Source: Pseudopyrenochaeta lycopersici | Lineage: Eukaryota; Ascomycota; Dothideomycetes; Pleosporales; Pseudopyrenochaetaceae | Length of the DNA: 64,000 nt | NCBI GenBank assembly: GCA_003313425.1 | Contig: NHZP01000054.1 | Coordinates: 186,001-250,000 of the forward strand | Reading direction: 5' to 3' | Shown here: positions 33,781-43,800 of the stretch, one piece after another | Position numbering within the stretch: the first letter of the stretch is position 1 | Layout of the letters: the number at the start of each line of letters is the position of its first letter | Program-made: the position numbers and the translations under genes | The notes under the pieces: generated by a model | What the model was told of the DNA's origin: nothing | The model's input: only the letters and a program-made list of their open reading frames with translations | Databases searched by the model: none

Positions 33781-36700
33781 TCATGAAAGCTCAACTTTGC
33801 ATATCCAGACCCTTCCAGTTCCAACACCAGTACCAATCATCTTCTCTGCCACCGCTGAACATGATGGTCGATACTCTGAGGGTAGCCATATTAGGTTCTC
33901 TGAATTGTATGTTATCCATACACCATCTGCGCTTAAGGCTAGGCCTTGATATTGAGGACTCTGAGGTTCTGAATGGGATAGAAGGGGTCTCGAACCTGAT
34001 AGAGCGCTGATTTCAATAGTGCCAATATCCGTTTGAAGATATGAGTCAGTGATGTCAAATGAGATGCGGAAGGGTGACTGGCCCTTGAGCGTCTGGAGGC
34101 AGTCGCCACTGCTTGCATCCCAGATCTTGACCGTCTTGTCGAACGACGCTGACGCTAGCCGGGCCGAGTCGTGGGAGAAGGCCACTGACCAGACCCTATC
34201 GCTATGGCCCTCGAGCGTCTGGAGGCAGTCGCCACTGCTTGCATCCCAGATCTTGACCGTCTTGTCGAACGACACTGACGCTAGCCGGGCCGAGTCGTGG
34301 GAGAAGGCCACTGACCAGACCGTATCGCTATGGCCCTCGAGCGTCTGGAGGCAGTCGCCACTGCTTGCATCCCAGATCTTGACCGTCTTGTCGAACGACG
34401 CTGACGCTAGCCGGGCCGAGTCGTGGGAGAAGGCCACTGACAAGACCCTATCGCTATGGCCCTCGAGCGTCTGGAGGCAGTCGCCACTGCTTGCATCCCA
34501 GATCTTGACCGTCTTGTCGACCGACGCTGACGCTAGCCGGGCCGAGTCGTGGGAGAAGGCCACTGACCAGACCCAATTGCTATGGCCCTCGAGCGTCTGG
34601 AGGCAGTCGCCACTGCTTGCATCCCAGATCTTGACCGTCTTGTCGCCCGACGCTGACGCTAGCCGGGCCGAGTCGTGGGAGAAGGCCACTGACCAGACCC
34701 TATCGCTATGGCCCTCGAGCGTCTGGAGGCACGCACTCCATTGATCCCCTATAGGTGGCTTTATTGAGATCCACTTTGGTTCTTCTTCCTTAAAATAACT
34801 CCTTATAAGGCCGCGGTTTGGACTAAATATAAGTGCAGATGCGTATGCTTGAAGAGGGCTGTTCTGTATTGCCTGAATGTGATACATTATAAACAGGCGC
34901 GCATCTTGAAGTAGTTTTATGAAGCTAGATGCATCTGCTCTTCTCTGAGTTATATTAGCATATATTATATAGAGCGTTGCTACTTTAGTAGTTACCTGGG
35001 CTAAAGCATTAAGTTTTACCATTGCAAGCACACCCTCTGACATGCTTCTATAGAGGCTTAGAGCCTCGAGCCAGTAAAGGTATTTCTTTCTGATGAAATT
35101 CTCGATATCGCTTTTGTCCTGAGAGTCGATCGCGTGGTTTGCAAATGAGTTGGAATTCCAGTCATGTAGGTGATCGACCCAATAGATACTTGAGTAGCGT
35201 AACGCCACTAACGGGTCTGGATCTGGCTGTTTCACCCGGTCGATAGGGCAGCCCAAGGCACCTAACCTGTAGATGTCTCGTCGCAAAGTCCTAGACATGA
35301 CCTTAAGTGATCTTGAGAAGATTTCATGGTGGGTCTCTTCTTTCCCAGACGGAAAGATCTCATTAGATGCCTTTTCGAGTAGAAAATCCTTTGCCGATTG
35401 ATGAACAAATGATATGGTGCGTTCCCGAAGTGTCAGAAAGGATCCACAAAGCTCTATGATCTCGGATAGAGCTTTGTATTCGCCAGCGACTCCGTCGGGC
35501 ATGTCGACCAAAGATGCTAACTCGTCCAATGTGACGGGGCGGTACACAGCCGAAATAACAGCCAGTATGCGTTTGCAAAGGTCTGAATCCCTGATCTGGC
35601 ATATCATCCGCCTGTACAAGCCATCGAGTCCAGGCGGAAACGCCGTCAGCTTCTGCTGAGCCTCCCATCCGGAGATATTAGACATTTCCTGGCAGACCAA
35701 GGCTACCCAAAGAAAAGTGTCGTTTGCATTCAGCGACAAGTAACGCTGGACAGCGTCTCGTGTATCAGTAGTATATCTATTTCGCTTTGCCAGCCAATCC
35801 ACCTTGAACTGGATATATGTCGCAACAGCACCGGAGATTGATTTTTCATTAAGCTCAAGACATAGTATCACCTTCTGCATTGCAGTGTCGAGGTCTTTCT
35901 CGATACTCGGCCAGTTTCGACTAGAGACGATCCACTTAATACGGGGAGATACAGACGACATCCACGAGATGAACTCTAACAATTTCGGTAAGCCTACTAC
36001 ACATTCGTCAAGCGCATCGACAATTAAATAGGTGCTGCTCAAATTGGGGTCTTGTAGAACATTGGTAAAGATCTCAGACAAAGCGACCCAGGCATTCGTA
36101 TCCTCGAAGAGTGGTTTTCCAGCGTTATCGTACTTCTTCCGTACATGCGAGATGAGAGATGGCTGTTGGTAGACAAGCAAGTAGAGGAGGCCTCGTAGCA
36201 CGGCCGTGGCGTTGTTGATGCGGGAGTCCGTGGCCTGGCAGAAGAAATAGGACAGGAGATCCGTCTTTGATATCGACTTATTCAGCTCGTTGACAATGCC
36301 GCAGAGCAACATCGTCTTGCCTTTACCAGGATCGCCCTTGATCCAGAGCAGTGGGCCGTGTTTGTCATTATGCCACTGTTGGAAGTCGGAGTTTTTGAGG
36401 ATCCAGCTGTACAAGTCCTCTAGCAAACCACCCTTGGTGTCTTCAATGCGCTTCTTGTCATCACGGGGATCGGTCGGGCGTAAGTCTTGGAGGCATTTGT
36501 TCAGCTTGTCGATCTCCTCCTCGAGCCGTTTGAATGCATCCGCGGATCCTTCTCCATAGCGAAGAGGCATTTCGACGTCGAAAATACCAAGTAGTGAGTA
36601 CGCTTCGTCTTCTTCGACCTTTGTCTGGCGGCACCGTATCCACGAAAATCGCTCTTTGTCGCTGAACTGAGATAAAGGTGTTCCTTCAAGCGCTGCATCA

Positions 36701-37308
36701 GGAATTCCTGTGATTTCGCGGATTTGTCGCCTCAGCGATCGTTTGTCGCCAAGTTTCTTCCGTTCTCGGGAGAAGAATTCGACCGAACTTGGGGCAAGAA
36801 GCTCTTGGAGCGTCCAGCCCCGAGTGAACCATTTGCTTTTCTGGAAATCCGATTCCCATAGCAATGGATTGCACTTCTCATCGCTGACTCCTACCGTCTT
36901 TGCCCAGTTGGACGGCAAAGGCATATATTCCGTCCATTTCCTTTTCCTGTTCGACGTGATGGAAGTTGTGGACACATCCAATAAATAGACGTAGCATCGA
37001 GTCGCGTTACGGTACCAGCGAAACATAGAGTTGATAGCCTGGGAGAGTTCGGCCTTGTTTGCTTTGTTGATGCAACAGGTGTCAATCCAAAAGTATTCCA
37101 AGTCGTCTAGTGCAGCTTGTTCTCTGCAGAACTGGATCTTCTCATAGCCAGACTTATCCTTGCCAGTGCCATTCGTCAGGTCTTCGAAGGTGACCTCCTC
37201 GGTGTCCGCTCCCCACGTATGCGAAAGTATCGCATAGGGAGGAATGCCCTCGTTGCCAAACTGAGTAAGACTGAAACCGCCAGTGTCGCAGCGTCGCAAA
37301 AGACGCAT
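33781..37308 (-). CDS. HET-NACHT-WD40 (HNWD) NLR-type allorecognition protein
   Basis: 1175 residues in one open frame. HET domain at about residues 25-130: YAILSHTWGADTEEVTFEDL and FWIDTCCINKANKAELSQAI. The linker includes SKWFTRGWTLQELLAP. NACHT: P-loop GDPGKGKTMLL near 325 and Walker B YLIVDALDEC near 427. From about 860 to 1070 come five nearly identical 42-residue WD40 units, then a degenerate C-terminal part. This is the architecture of Podospora HET-E/HET-D/HET-R, in which WD repeats sense, NACHT oligomerises and HET triggers cell death in heterokaryon incompatibility. Only five high-identity repeats suggests a short or contracted allele. No stops or frameshifts, so probably functional. 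Confidence 0.95.
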   Translation of the reverse strand: MRLLRRCDTGGFSLTQFGNEGIPPYAILSHTWGADTEEVTFEDLTNGTGKDKSGYEKIQFCREQAALDDLEYFWIDTCCINKANKAELSQAINSMFRWYRNATRCYVYLLDVSTTSITSNRKRKWTEYMPLPSNWAKTVGVSDEKCNPLLWESDFQKSKWFTRGWTLQELLAPSSVEFFSRERKKLGDKRSLRRQIREITGIPDAALEGTPLSQFSDKERFSWIRCRQTKVEEDEAYSLLGIFDVEMPLRYGEGSADAFKRLEEEIDKLNKCLQDLRPTDPRDDKKRIEDTKGGLLEDLYSWILKNSDFQQWHNDKHGPLLWIKGDPGKGKTMLLCGIVNELNKSISKTDLLSYFFCQATDSRINNATAVLRGLLYLLVYQQPSLISHVRKKYDNAGKPLFEDTNAWVALSEIFTNVLQDPNLSSTYLIVDALDECVVGLPKLLEFISWMSSVSPRIKWIVSSRNWPSIEKDLDTAMQKVILCLELNEKSISGAVATYIQFKVDWLAKRNRYTTDTRDAVQRYLSLNANDTFLWVALVCQEMSNISGWEAQQKLTAFPPGLDGLYRRMICQIRDSDLCKRILAVISAVYRPVTLDELASLVDMPDGVAGEYKALSEIIELCGSFLTLRERTISFVHQSAKDFLLEKASNEIFPSGKEETHHEIFSRSLKVMSRTLRRDIYRLGALGCPIDRVKQPDPDPLVALRYSSIYWVDHLHDWNSNSFANHAIDSQDKSDIENFIRKKYLYWLEALSLYRSMSEGVLAMVKLNALAQVTTKVATLYIIYANITQRRADASSFIKLLQDARLFIMYHIQAIQNSPLQAYASALIFSPNRGLIRSYFKEEEPKWISIKPPIGDQWSACLQTLEGHSDRVWSVAFSHDSARLASASGDKTVKIWDASSGDCLQTLEGHSNWVWSVAFSHDSARLASASVDKTVKIWDASSGDCLQTLEGHSDRVLSVAFSHDSARLASASFDKTVKIWDASSGDCLQTLEGHSDTVWSVAFSHDSARLASVSFDKTVKIWDASSGDCLQTLEGHSDRVWSVAFSHDSARLASASFDKTVKIWDASSGDCLQTLKGQSPFRISFDITDSYLQTDIGTIEISALSGSRPLLSHSEPQSPQYQGLALSADGVWITYNSENLIWLPSEYRPSCSAVAEKMIGTGVGTGRVWICKVELS
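34102..34731 (-). repeat. Five near-identical 126-bp WD40-coding repeats
   Basis: Units of 42 codons (CLQTLEGHS..V.SVAFSHDS) are almost identical at DNA level and differ mainly at a few codons: DR/NW/DT after the GHS, W/L before SVAF, and G/V/F before DKTVKIW. Near-identity with variation at fixed sites is typical of rapidly exchanging sensor repeats. Confidence 0.95.
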
Positions 37309-37678
37309 TGCTTCGCATGGAGCTGGACGGGGGCAAGCGCTAGGGATGGATCTCGATCGGGTTTAAACGTGGCAGCCTAACTGAAGAGATGAGCAGCGCA
37401 ACTCGCTCGTCCGATGAGAATATCAGTCCTAGCTACTAACGTTAGCAGCATATAGGAAGATAGGATGCTGAGCTATACCGAAGAGTTGCATCTGAAAGTG
37501 AGACAGCATCAGATTGCACAGCCTACAGTGTGGCGCGGTAAGGCTGAGATGCAGCTGTCACACTGCAGGAGGCGAATTTGCAAGCGATTGACTGATTATG
37601 CTTATATCTTGAGAAGCGGACGAACACCTCGATCACGCTAGCAGGGAGGACGGCCGACCCGCTCTGGACAGACTCTTG

Positions 37679-38304
37679 CGCGAGAGGCGCTATTTTCTGG
37701 CATTGATGAGAAGAGAGGTTGGATGGGCGTTGTTGCCACCGGGTAGAGTGGTGGATGCCAAGAGATGCCGAGCACAGGGGTCTTTCTGGTTCCCGCTGTA
37801 GGGGCCCGTTTCCAGTGAGAAAGGGCTAGTATGCCTAGTCACATGATCATGTTTGTTCAGCGAGCAGCTGCAAAATTAAACCTGTTTTTGGTCAGAGGCG
37901 CCTTGGCGAAGCTAATTTTATTCTTGCCGATGATGGTCAGTCAAGTGGAACCATTTTGAAGCACTGACTTATGAACAGATGAACCTTGAAATACTTGTAG
38001 GAAGTGGCCGAAGCCAAAGCGGACCAGTTTAGAGCCCGCAGTGGGTCCGAATTTCCGTAGATTGAACCTCTGGAAAGGAATGTTGCACTAGGCACTCAGA
38101 ACAGGGCCCCACTGCGGGAACCAAAACAGGACCCATAGCTAGCCAAGCAGCTTGGACCAGATCTCGCATTGGAGGAACTGGGGTTAGCAGATGTGGCAGT
38201 GCTTGACCGCCACAACGCCACACCTAAGCCGGTTGTTGCGAGCGCCAACAACAGCTTCCCATCTTCCTCTTCTTTCTCTACTCCAAACTCAAATGTAGAT
38301 CTTC
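37679..38304. other. Spacer between modules 1 and 2, diverged repeat arms
   Basis: No gene. Weak similarity links blocks here to DNA beyond the right end of module 2: gttgttgccac near 37730 and 49590, ttcccgctgt/ttcccgttgt near 37790 and 49640, and the reverse complement near 38105 (cactgcgggaacc). The terminal repeat family may therefore be a few hundred bp long, with the outer part poorly conserved. Confidence 0.4.
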
Positions 38305-38467
38305 ACAACCCTATAGCCGGAGCGGGTCGGCCGCCCTCCCTGCGAGCGGTGGCGATATCTAGTGCCAAATCACTTAGATTACAGTTAGATATCACTCATA
38401 ATCATGCTTACACAACTCATGCTATTCCACACTTGCACTGGCTCTCTTATCTACAATTAAAGCAGCA

Positions 38468-38719
38468 TCAAAATCCTGTCTCTGTGTTCTCCATCTGCCA
38501 CTCATTTAAAGTTTCAAGTGAAGACTCCGTGTCAGGATGATGGCGGCCAAGCAACCTCTCTCTCATCTCCATCACTTGCACCTCCATTTCATCGGCCTCC
38601 TTCCACCGCCTTTGACTCCACAAAGTTGAGGCCAGGTTGGCTAATACTAGCGAACTTGTCTGGGTGCTCTGGCCCAAGGATAATGCGCGGCGCAGCGCGA
38701 GGCGGATTGCGTGGAGCAA
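38468..38719 (-). pseudogene. TPR (kinesin-light-chain type) relic
   Basis: The minus frame reads LANLASTLWSQRRWKEADEM, then EVQVMEMRERLLG and HHPDTESSLETL. This is the 42-residue TPR unit typical of fungal NB-ARC-TPR proteins (QGRW.EAE.L, LG..HPDTL). Only about one and a half units remain, with no NB domain nearby. It lies just inside the left end of module 2 and suggests a former NLR at this site. Confidence 0.7.
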
Positions 38720-39121
38720 CGCTTGTTCAGCCTTGCTACAGCCACGCCTCCTCTATAAGCGACCGCAACGTCGGTCCCGTCTGCCTTCATTGTACCCTTG
38801 TCTCCTGTCGCGCCTCTGTACGTTTTCACAATCTCCGCCCAGTTGCTCCATGGAACCGCTCAACGCGACGGCTAGTATAATTGCTATTCTCCAGCTCTCG
38901 AGCAAGGTCGTCGGGTAGTTAAATGATGTCAAAGATGTAGTTTAGTTAAGTTATTACACACGTCATCTTCAAGGGGCACGTGATGGGTAAGGCTGCAAAA
39001 CGCCAAGCGTTGCCTGGCATTATCCCACTCCACTTCGAACTCTGAACTTTTAAACCAATGGCTTTTTGGCGGCATCAGATTATCCCCTCCTGTTCGTCAT
39101 CATTCAGTTTATCTCTGCAAC

Positions 39122-40624
39122 ATGCCAGCTCCCCAAGTCCCTCAGTCCCGTAATAATAATGCTGCTCACGCTCAGCAGCTTCAGGGTGGCCAGACCGTCA
39201 GAGCCGACAGGCTCCAACAGCTGCGCAAGGACCTAGCGACAGAGATAGGATTCCAGAACGTCGAATCAGCCACCGCATTTCTCAATCTTTGCGAAAACCT
39301 GCATTTGGGCGACGGCCTCGACCATTATCTGGATCTTTTTCTGCGTACCGTACAGACTTTCTCTGTCCCGAAACCAACCCCGCCACGCAATATTCAGTCA
39401 TGGATAAACGCGCTAATTGCAGATAACAGTGAACCGTTATTCGCGCATACGACTGATAATGCAGAGAAGAGAAGGAAGCTCGTGGTCGACAAGGTATTGT
39501 ACATCATGGGGTTGTGGATTGCCATGTTGACCTACACTATCGAAGCGCCTGGGCATTATAGGCCGATTGTCTATGCATACTGCGTATCTCAGGAGAGATG
39601 TGATCTCTTGAACTGGGAAGATCGTACAAATGCCGCATTGGCGGAAACATTGCCGGATCTGATAGACAAGAGCCGTCTATTCAAGTCGCCTGAGACAGAC
39701 GACCCAATAAATCGATACGCTCGGACGCGCAAAATATCATATGGCTCGAGCACAATCGCCAGCGAAGTCTCTACGACCACTTTATCTGCTCCACCACAGC
39801 AGTTCAATGACGGGTATTCTCCGCTCTTGCTCCACAGCTCCTTGGACTTCCTCGAGTCCGCTTTTGTCCAATCGAACGTGCTCAACGCCCACACACTCTT
39901 CATCTTTGCCGGCGTGCGCATCAAATGGACGGTGAATCTCTCCCGTCACCTCATCCTCTCCTTTTCCGCGGGAAACCACGTACTCGAACTCTTCGCTCTA
40001 CCCTCTCTCCTCTATTACGGGAGGAAGTCGCTCCAAGTGGCTGGCGTGTCCAATGCCTTCATCCAAGAAGTACTGGAGTCGTATTCCGTTCTGTTCAATC
40101 CCAAGGGAACCAAGGACCCGCACGGTAATCTCGGTTTCCTTCGGCGAGGGTGGTGTTGGTGCCTATCGTGTTCGTGCCGTCGCTTGCGATCCAGGGAGCT
40201 CGCAGAATTGAGTGGTACCATCTCGACTCTGAGCAGAGCGCGGATAACCAGAAGCAAGAATGCCAAGAGCGAATTTGATCCATGCTTATCTGACGTTATG
40301 ACCAATGCTCTACCGGGCCACTGGAGTCCAAACCGCTTCCCCACGCTGTGGCCGAGGGTGGCGGCGGCGAATGAGCATCTGCGGAATGCCAAGCCGTGGA
40401 ACTTTTGGGTTTTGTTTCGGGATCGGAGGGATTCGCTGCCGTTCTGGACTTTCCTGTAAGCTGTATCCAATTTTCATTTTGCGTCGTCGCAGGAGAAGAT
40501 TAAGCGTGTTATCTGACTTTGACTGATACGATTCACGTCCTACAGTTTCGCCATATTTGTCGTCATCTTGACAGCCGTTCAAGTCGGTCTGGGAATTGCA
40601 CAAGTGGTGGGCTCGTTCAAGTAA
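39122..40624 (+). CDS. Fungal protein with C-terminal membrane anchor, unknown
   Basis: Exon 1 is 39122-40455, intron 40456-40545 (gtaagc...tacag, 90 bp), exon 2 40546-40624. The join reads FWTFL then FAIFVVILTAVQVGLGIAQV, a single C-terminal membrane segment; without splicing the stop at 40457-40459 would remove it. Product about 470 residues. Notable stretches: GLWIAMLTYTIEAPGHYRP, a Cys-rich GWCWCLSCSCRRL, and NFWVLFRDRRDSLPFW just before the anchor. I recognise it as a recurrent Pezizomycotina hypothetical type but know no function. It is convergent with the ankyrin/protease-like gene inside the same repeat-bounded module, so the two may work together; that is inference. Confidence 0.8.
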
Positions 40625-40806
40625 TGTCATTGTGTAAAATTCCGATAAGTCAATGTCCATACATTTACATTGAAGTGCAAATCATTGGGCCCAAGCGGTT
40701 CACGGGTGGACTTCTTCTTACAACAAAGAAAATATTACTACTAAAACACAAATTTCACTCTTGCAGCTCTAGTAAAAACAACGTTGCGGACCTGTGCAAG
40801 CCAGTT

Positions 40807-43800
40807 CTAGGCAATCTTGTGGCTCTCTCTCATCTTTTGCGGGGCTTGGAAGGCTCCATAGAAAGCTACTCGTCCACTTTGCAGTCTTTGTCTCACTGTT
40901 TCTGCAGCACTGCCGATTGGCGGCTGTATGGCGTCGCACTTCTGTACGAATGTTTGAAAACCTGCCAGGCCTGGCCCAAATGAACGATCTTCTCTCAATC
41001 CATTGGTGTAGATGCCTACCCCGCTGTTGCCAGTAGGTAAATTAGGTGAAACGCGATACAAAAGCACACGGGAGAGAATGTTTTTCATGGCTTCGGGATC
41101 TAATATTTCGGGGCCCAATTTCTTGGGATCCTTGAGCTCGTAATGCAGGAGCAAGCCTTCCCCGACGGCCTTCCGATGCGTTAGCAAGGCCCGGGCGCAT
41201 AGTTAGATGACGCGCAACTTACAACACACTCCGATTCCCTCGCAGTAGGTAGAGATTCAGCTTCAGTGTTTTGTACATCTTCAAGTACTTTGACTGAGAA
41301 GATGTCTTGCCGCAGATTGTGCCAACCGGATTCGGAAAGCCAACCCAAACCATTTACAGGGCACGTAACTGTGGCAACGCACCCGGTATTGGTAGGCCTA
41401 ACCAGCGTTACATCGTGCCGAAACCCAGTAGGGTAGTCGCAAGCCTCCGGATCGAACGAATCGTAGATTGTGCCAATCTTCATATCTAGCATTAGCCATA
41501 CGTCATCCTATTGGCAGAGGGATTCGTCGCAAACCTTGGCACCTTGCACATAGACATGTACGTCGTCTTTCCAATTTCCGGTCAAGTAATGATTTACCGC
41601 CTTCTGTGCTCGAGGGAACCGTGCTCGAGGGAACCGTGCTCGAGGAAACCATGCATGTTTCTTCTTCGAAACATCTAATGCGTCCGTAATGACATGCGTT
41701 GGCATGGTAAGATATATCTCATTGTCGTAAATTGTCTTCAAGCCTATCCTTCCTTTGCTACCCTTATCGAACTCAATATCTTTTACTCTGACCTCAACTT
41801 TGTCATTCAGGCGAAGCTGTACCGCCGGGATGTTAGTTGGAGGCTGCGGACCAAGAGACGCTGTTGGGGTTATTGTCTGGTGGATATAGGTGACTTTAAG
41901 ACCGCCATACACATGTGGCTGGGTTTTTAACGCCCGGCCAAGGTCAAATTCTAATGGTACGAGGACCTGAAGCCAACCGTTGATCAAAATGTAGAATCCA
42001 AGTGCGCCTTCGAAAGTGCGGACGAGAAGCCTTATGAGTTCGGACGTTATAGGGGCCCGGGGATCTATTGCACGTCGTAAGGGATCTCCAGGAGTGGCCT
42101 CATCCGCCATTAAGGGGTATCTAGATTCGACCGGAATGACCACGGGGCTTCCAGCAATGCTTAGCGGAACGCTGTCTGCTGATAGAGTGGTGAAGGGAGT
42201 AAACGTCCAACAGGAGAATCGCTCCTCGTATTCGATGTCGTCGTGTAAATGCTTAGGCAGATTCTTAACTAGTCCTCGCCAATTATTGGCCGAAGCTGAT
42301 AGATCTTTCAAGAGGTGGCGACTGACGATATGTTCAAGCTCCAGGAGACTTTGTGGATCAATTAGGCAATCCCCAAGACGTTGCGTATCAGAAAGGGGGA
42401 TCATCCCGAGCTCCCTGTGTGTCATCCATAAACGGTAGTTTTCCTTCGGTAAATCTGATTTTTGCTGGAGTAGGGTCCAAATACTACTCACAGCGTCGGA
42501 GTGCACCACTTCTAGTGACACTACATTACGACTGGGTAATCGAACGAAGATCAGGTACGGCTTCTGGGATAACTTCTCTATTAAGATGTGATCAGCTTTT
42601 TAAACCCCCAGTTTACGGAGTGAGGCGTGCCATGGCTGGACAAAGGATCCTTACCTGTGTTGAGAGTATTACGGTGCCCACTACTCAGCATTCCCTGCCT
42701 TCTATCCATTATATTCTCATTTCGTTCCATCGCCTCCAGCATGCCTCCTAGACCGAGGGAACTGTTATAGAGCCTCCTTATAGCACTAAGACGGTGGGGG
42801 TGCTTGCTGTCCAGCATCTTCTGCCTTATCTCACGGAGGGGTGTCTGCCCATCCTTGTCAACTGCCTTGACGTCTGCACCCTTCTTAATCAGCATCTGTA
42901 TGGTCTCTGCAGCGTCTTTTGAGCCTGATCGGGTGGCATCGTGGAGGGGTGTCCGCCCGTCCTTGTCAACTGCCTTGACGTCTGCACCCTCCTGAATCAG
43001 CATCCGTATGGTCTTTGCAGCGTCTTTTGAGTCTGATTGAGCGGCATCATGAAGGGGTGTCCGCCCGTCCTTGTCAACTGCCTTGACGTCTGCACCCTCC
43101 TCAATCAGCATCCGTATGGTCTCTGCAGCGTCTTCTGAGTTTGATTGAGCGGCATCGTGGAGGGGTGTCCGCCCGTCCTTGTCAACTGCCTTGACGTCTG
43201 CACCCTCTTCAATCAGCATCCGTACGGTCTCTGCAGCGTCTTCTGAGTTTGATTGAGCGGCATCGTGGAGGGGTGTCCGCCCGTCCTTGTCAACTGCCTT
43301 GACGTCTGCACCCTTCGTAATCAGCATCGGTAAGGTCCATACAGCGTACTTTGAGCCTGATCGGATGGCATCGTGGAGGGGTGTCCGCCCGTCCTTGTCA
43401 ACTGCCTTGACGTCTGCACCCTCCTCAATCAGCATCTGTATGGTCTCTGCAGCGTCTTCTGAGTTTGATTGAGCGGCATCGTGGAGGGGTGTCCGCTCGT
43501 CCTTGTCAACTGCCTTGACGTCTGCACCCTCCTCAATCAGCATCCGTATGGTCTCTGCAGCGTCTTCTGAGTTTGATTGAGCGGCATCGTGGAGGGGTGT
43601 CCGCTCGTCCTTGTCAACTGCCTTGACGTCTGCACCCTCCTGAATCAGCATCCGTATGGTCCATACAGCGTACTTTGAGCCTGATCGGGCGGCATCGTGG
43701 AGGGGTGTCCGCCCGTCCTTGTCAACTGCCTTGACGTCTGCACCCTCCTCAATCAGCATCCGTATGGTCTCTGCAGCGTCTTCTGAGCCTGATCGGGCGG

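Larger units (their letters stand above)
33545..37678. mobile_element. Module 1: inverted-repeat-bounded HET-NACHT-WD40 gene
   Basis: Inverted copies of a GC-rich repeat face inward at both ends: 33545-33612 (plus) and 37612-37678 (minus). Over the inner 54 bp they differ at about five positions, nearly all C/T. They share an inner stretch (ctagcgtgatcgagg) not found in the other copies, which argues that they are two ends of one unit. The only gene inside is the NLR-type gene. Ends resemble CAAGGGTGTGGCCGGAGCGG (hAT-like CA start), but I find no clean target duplication and no transposase. Confidence 0.6.

Noticed and set aside
34049..34744. 231-codon plus-strand ORF of repeated 42-residue units
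   Set aside because: Exact antisense of the WD40 repeats; open only because the repeats lack stops on that strand.
33545..37678. Clean target-site duplication around module 1
   Set aside because: Flanks gttcacgg and cgcgagag do not match; the same holds for modules 2 and 3, so transposition is not proven.
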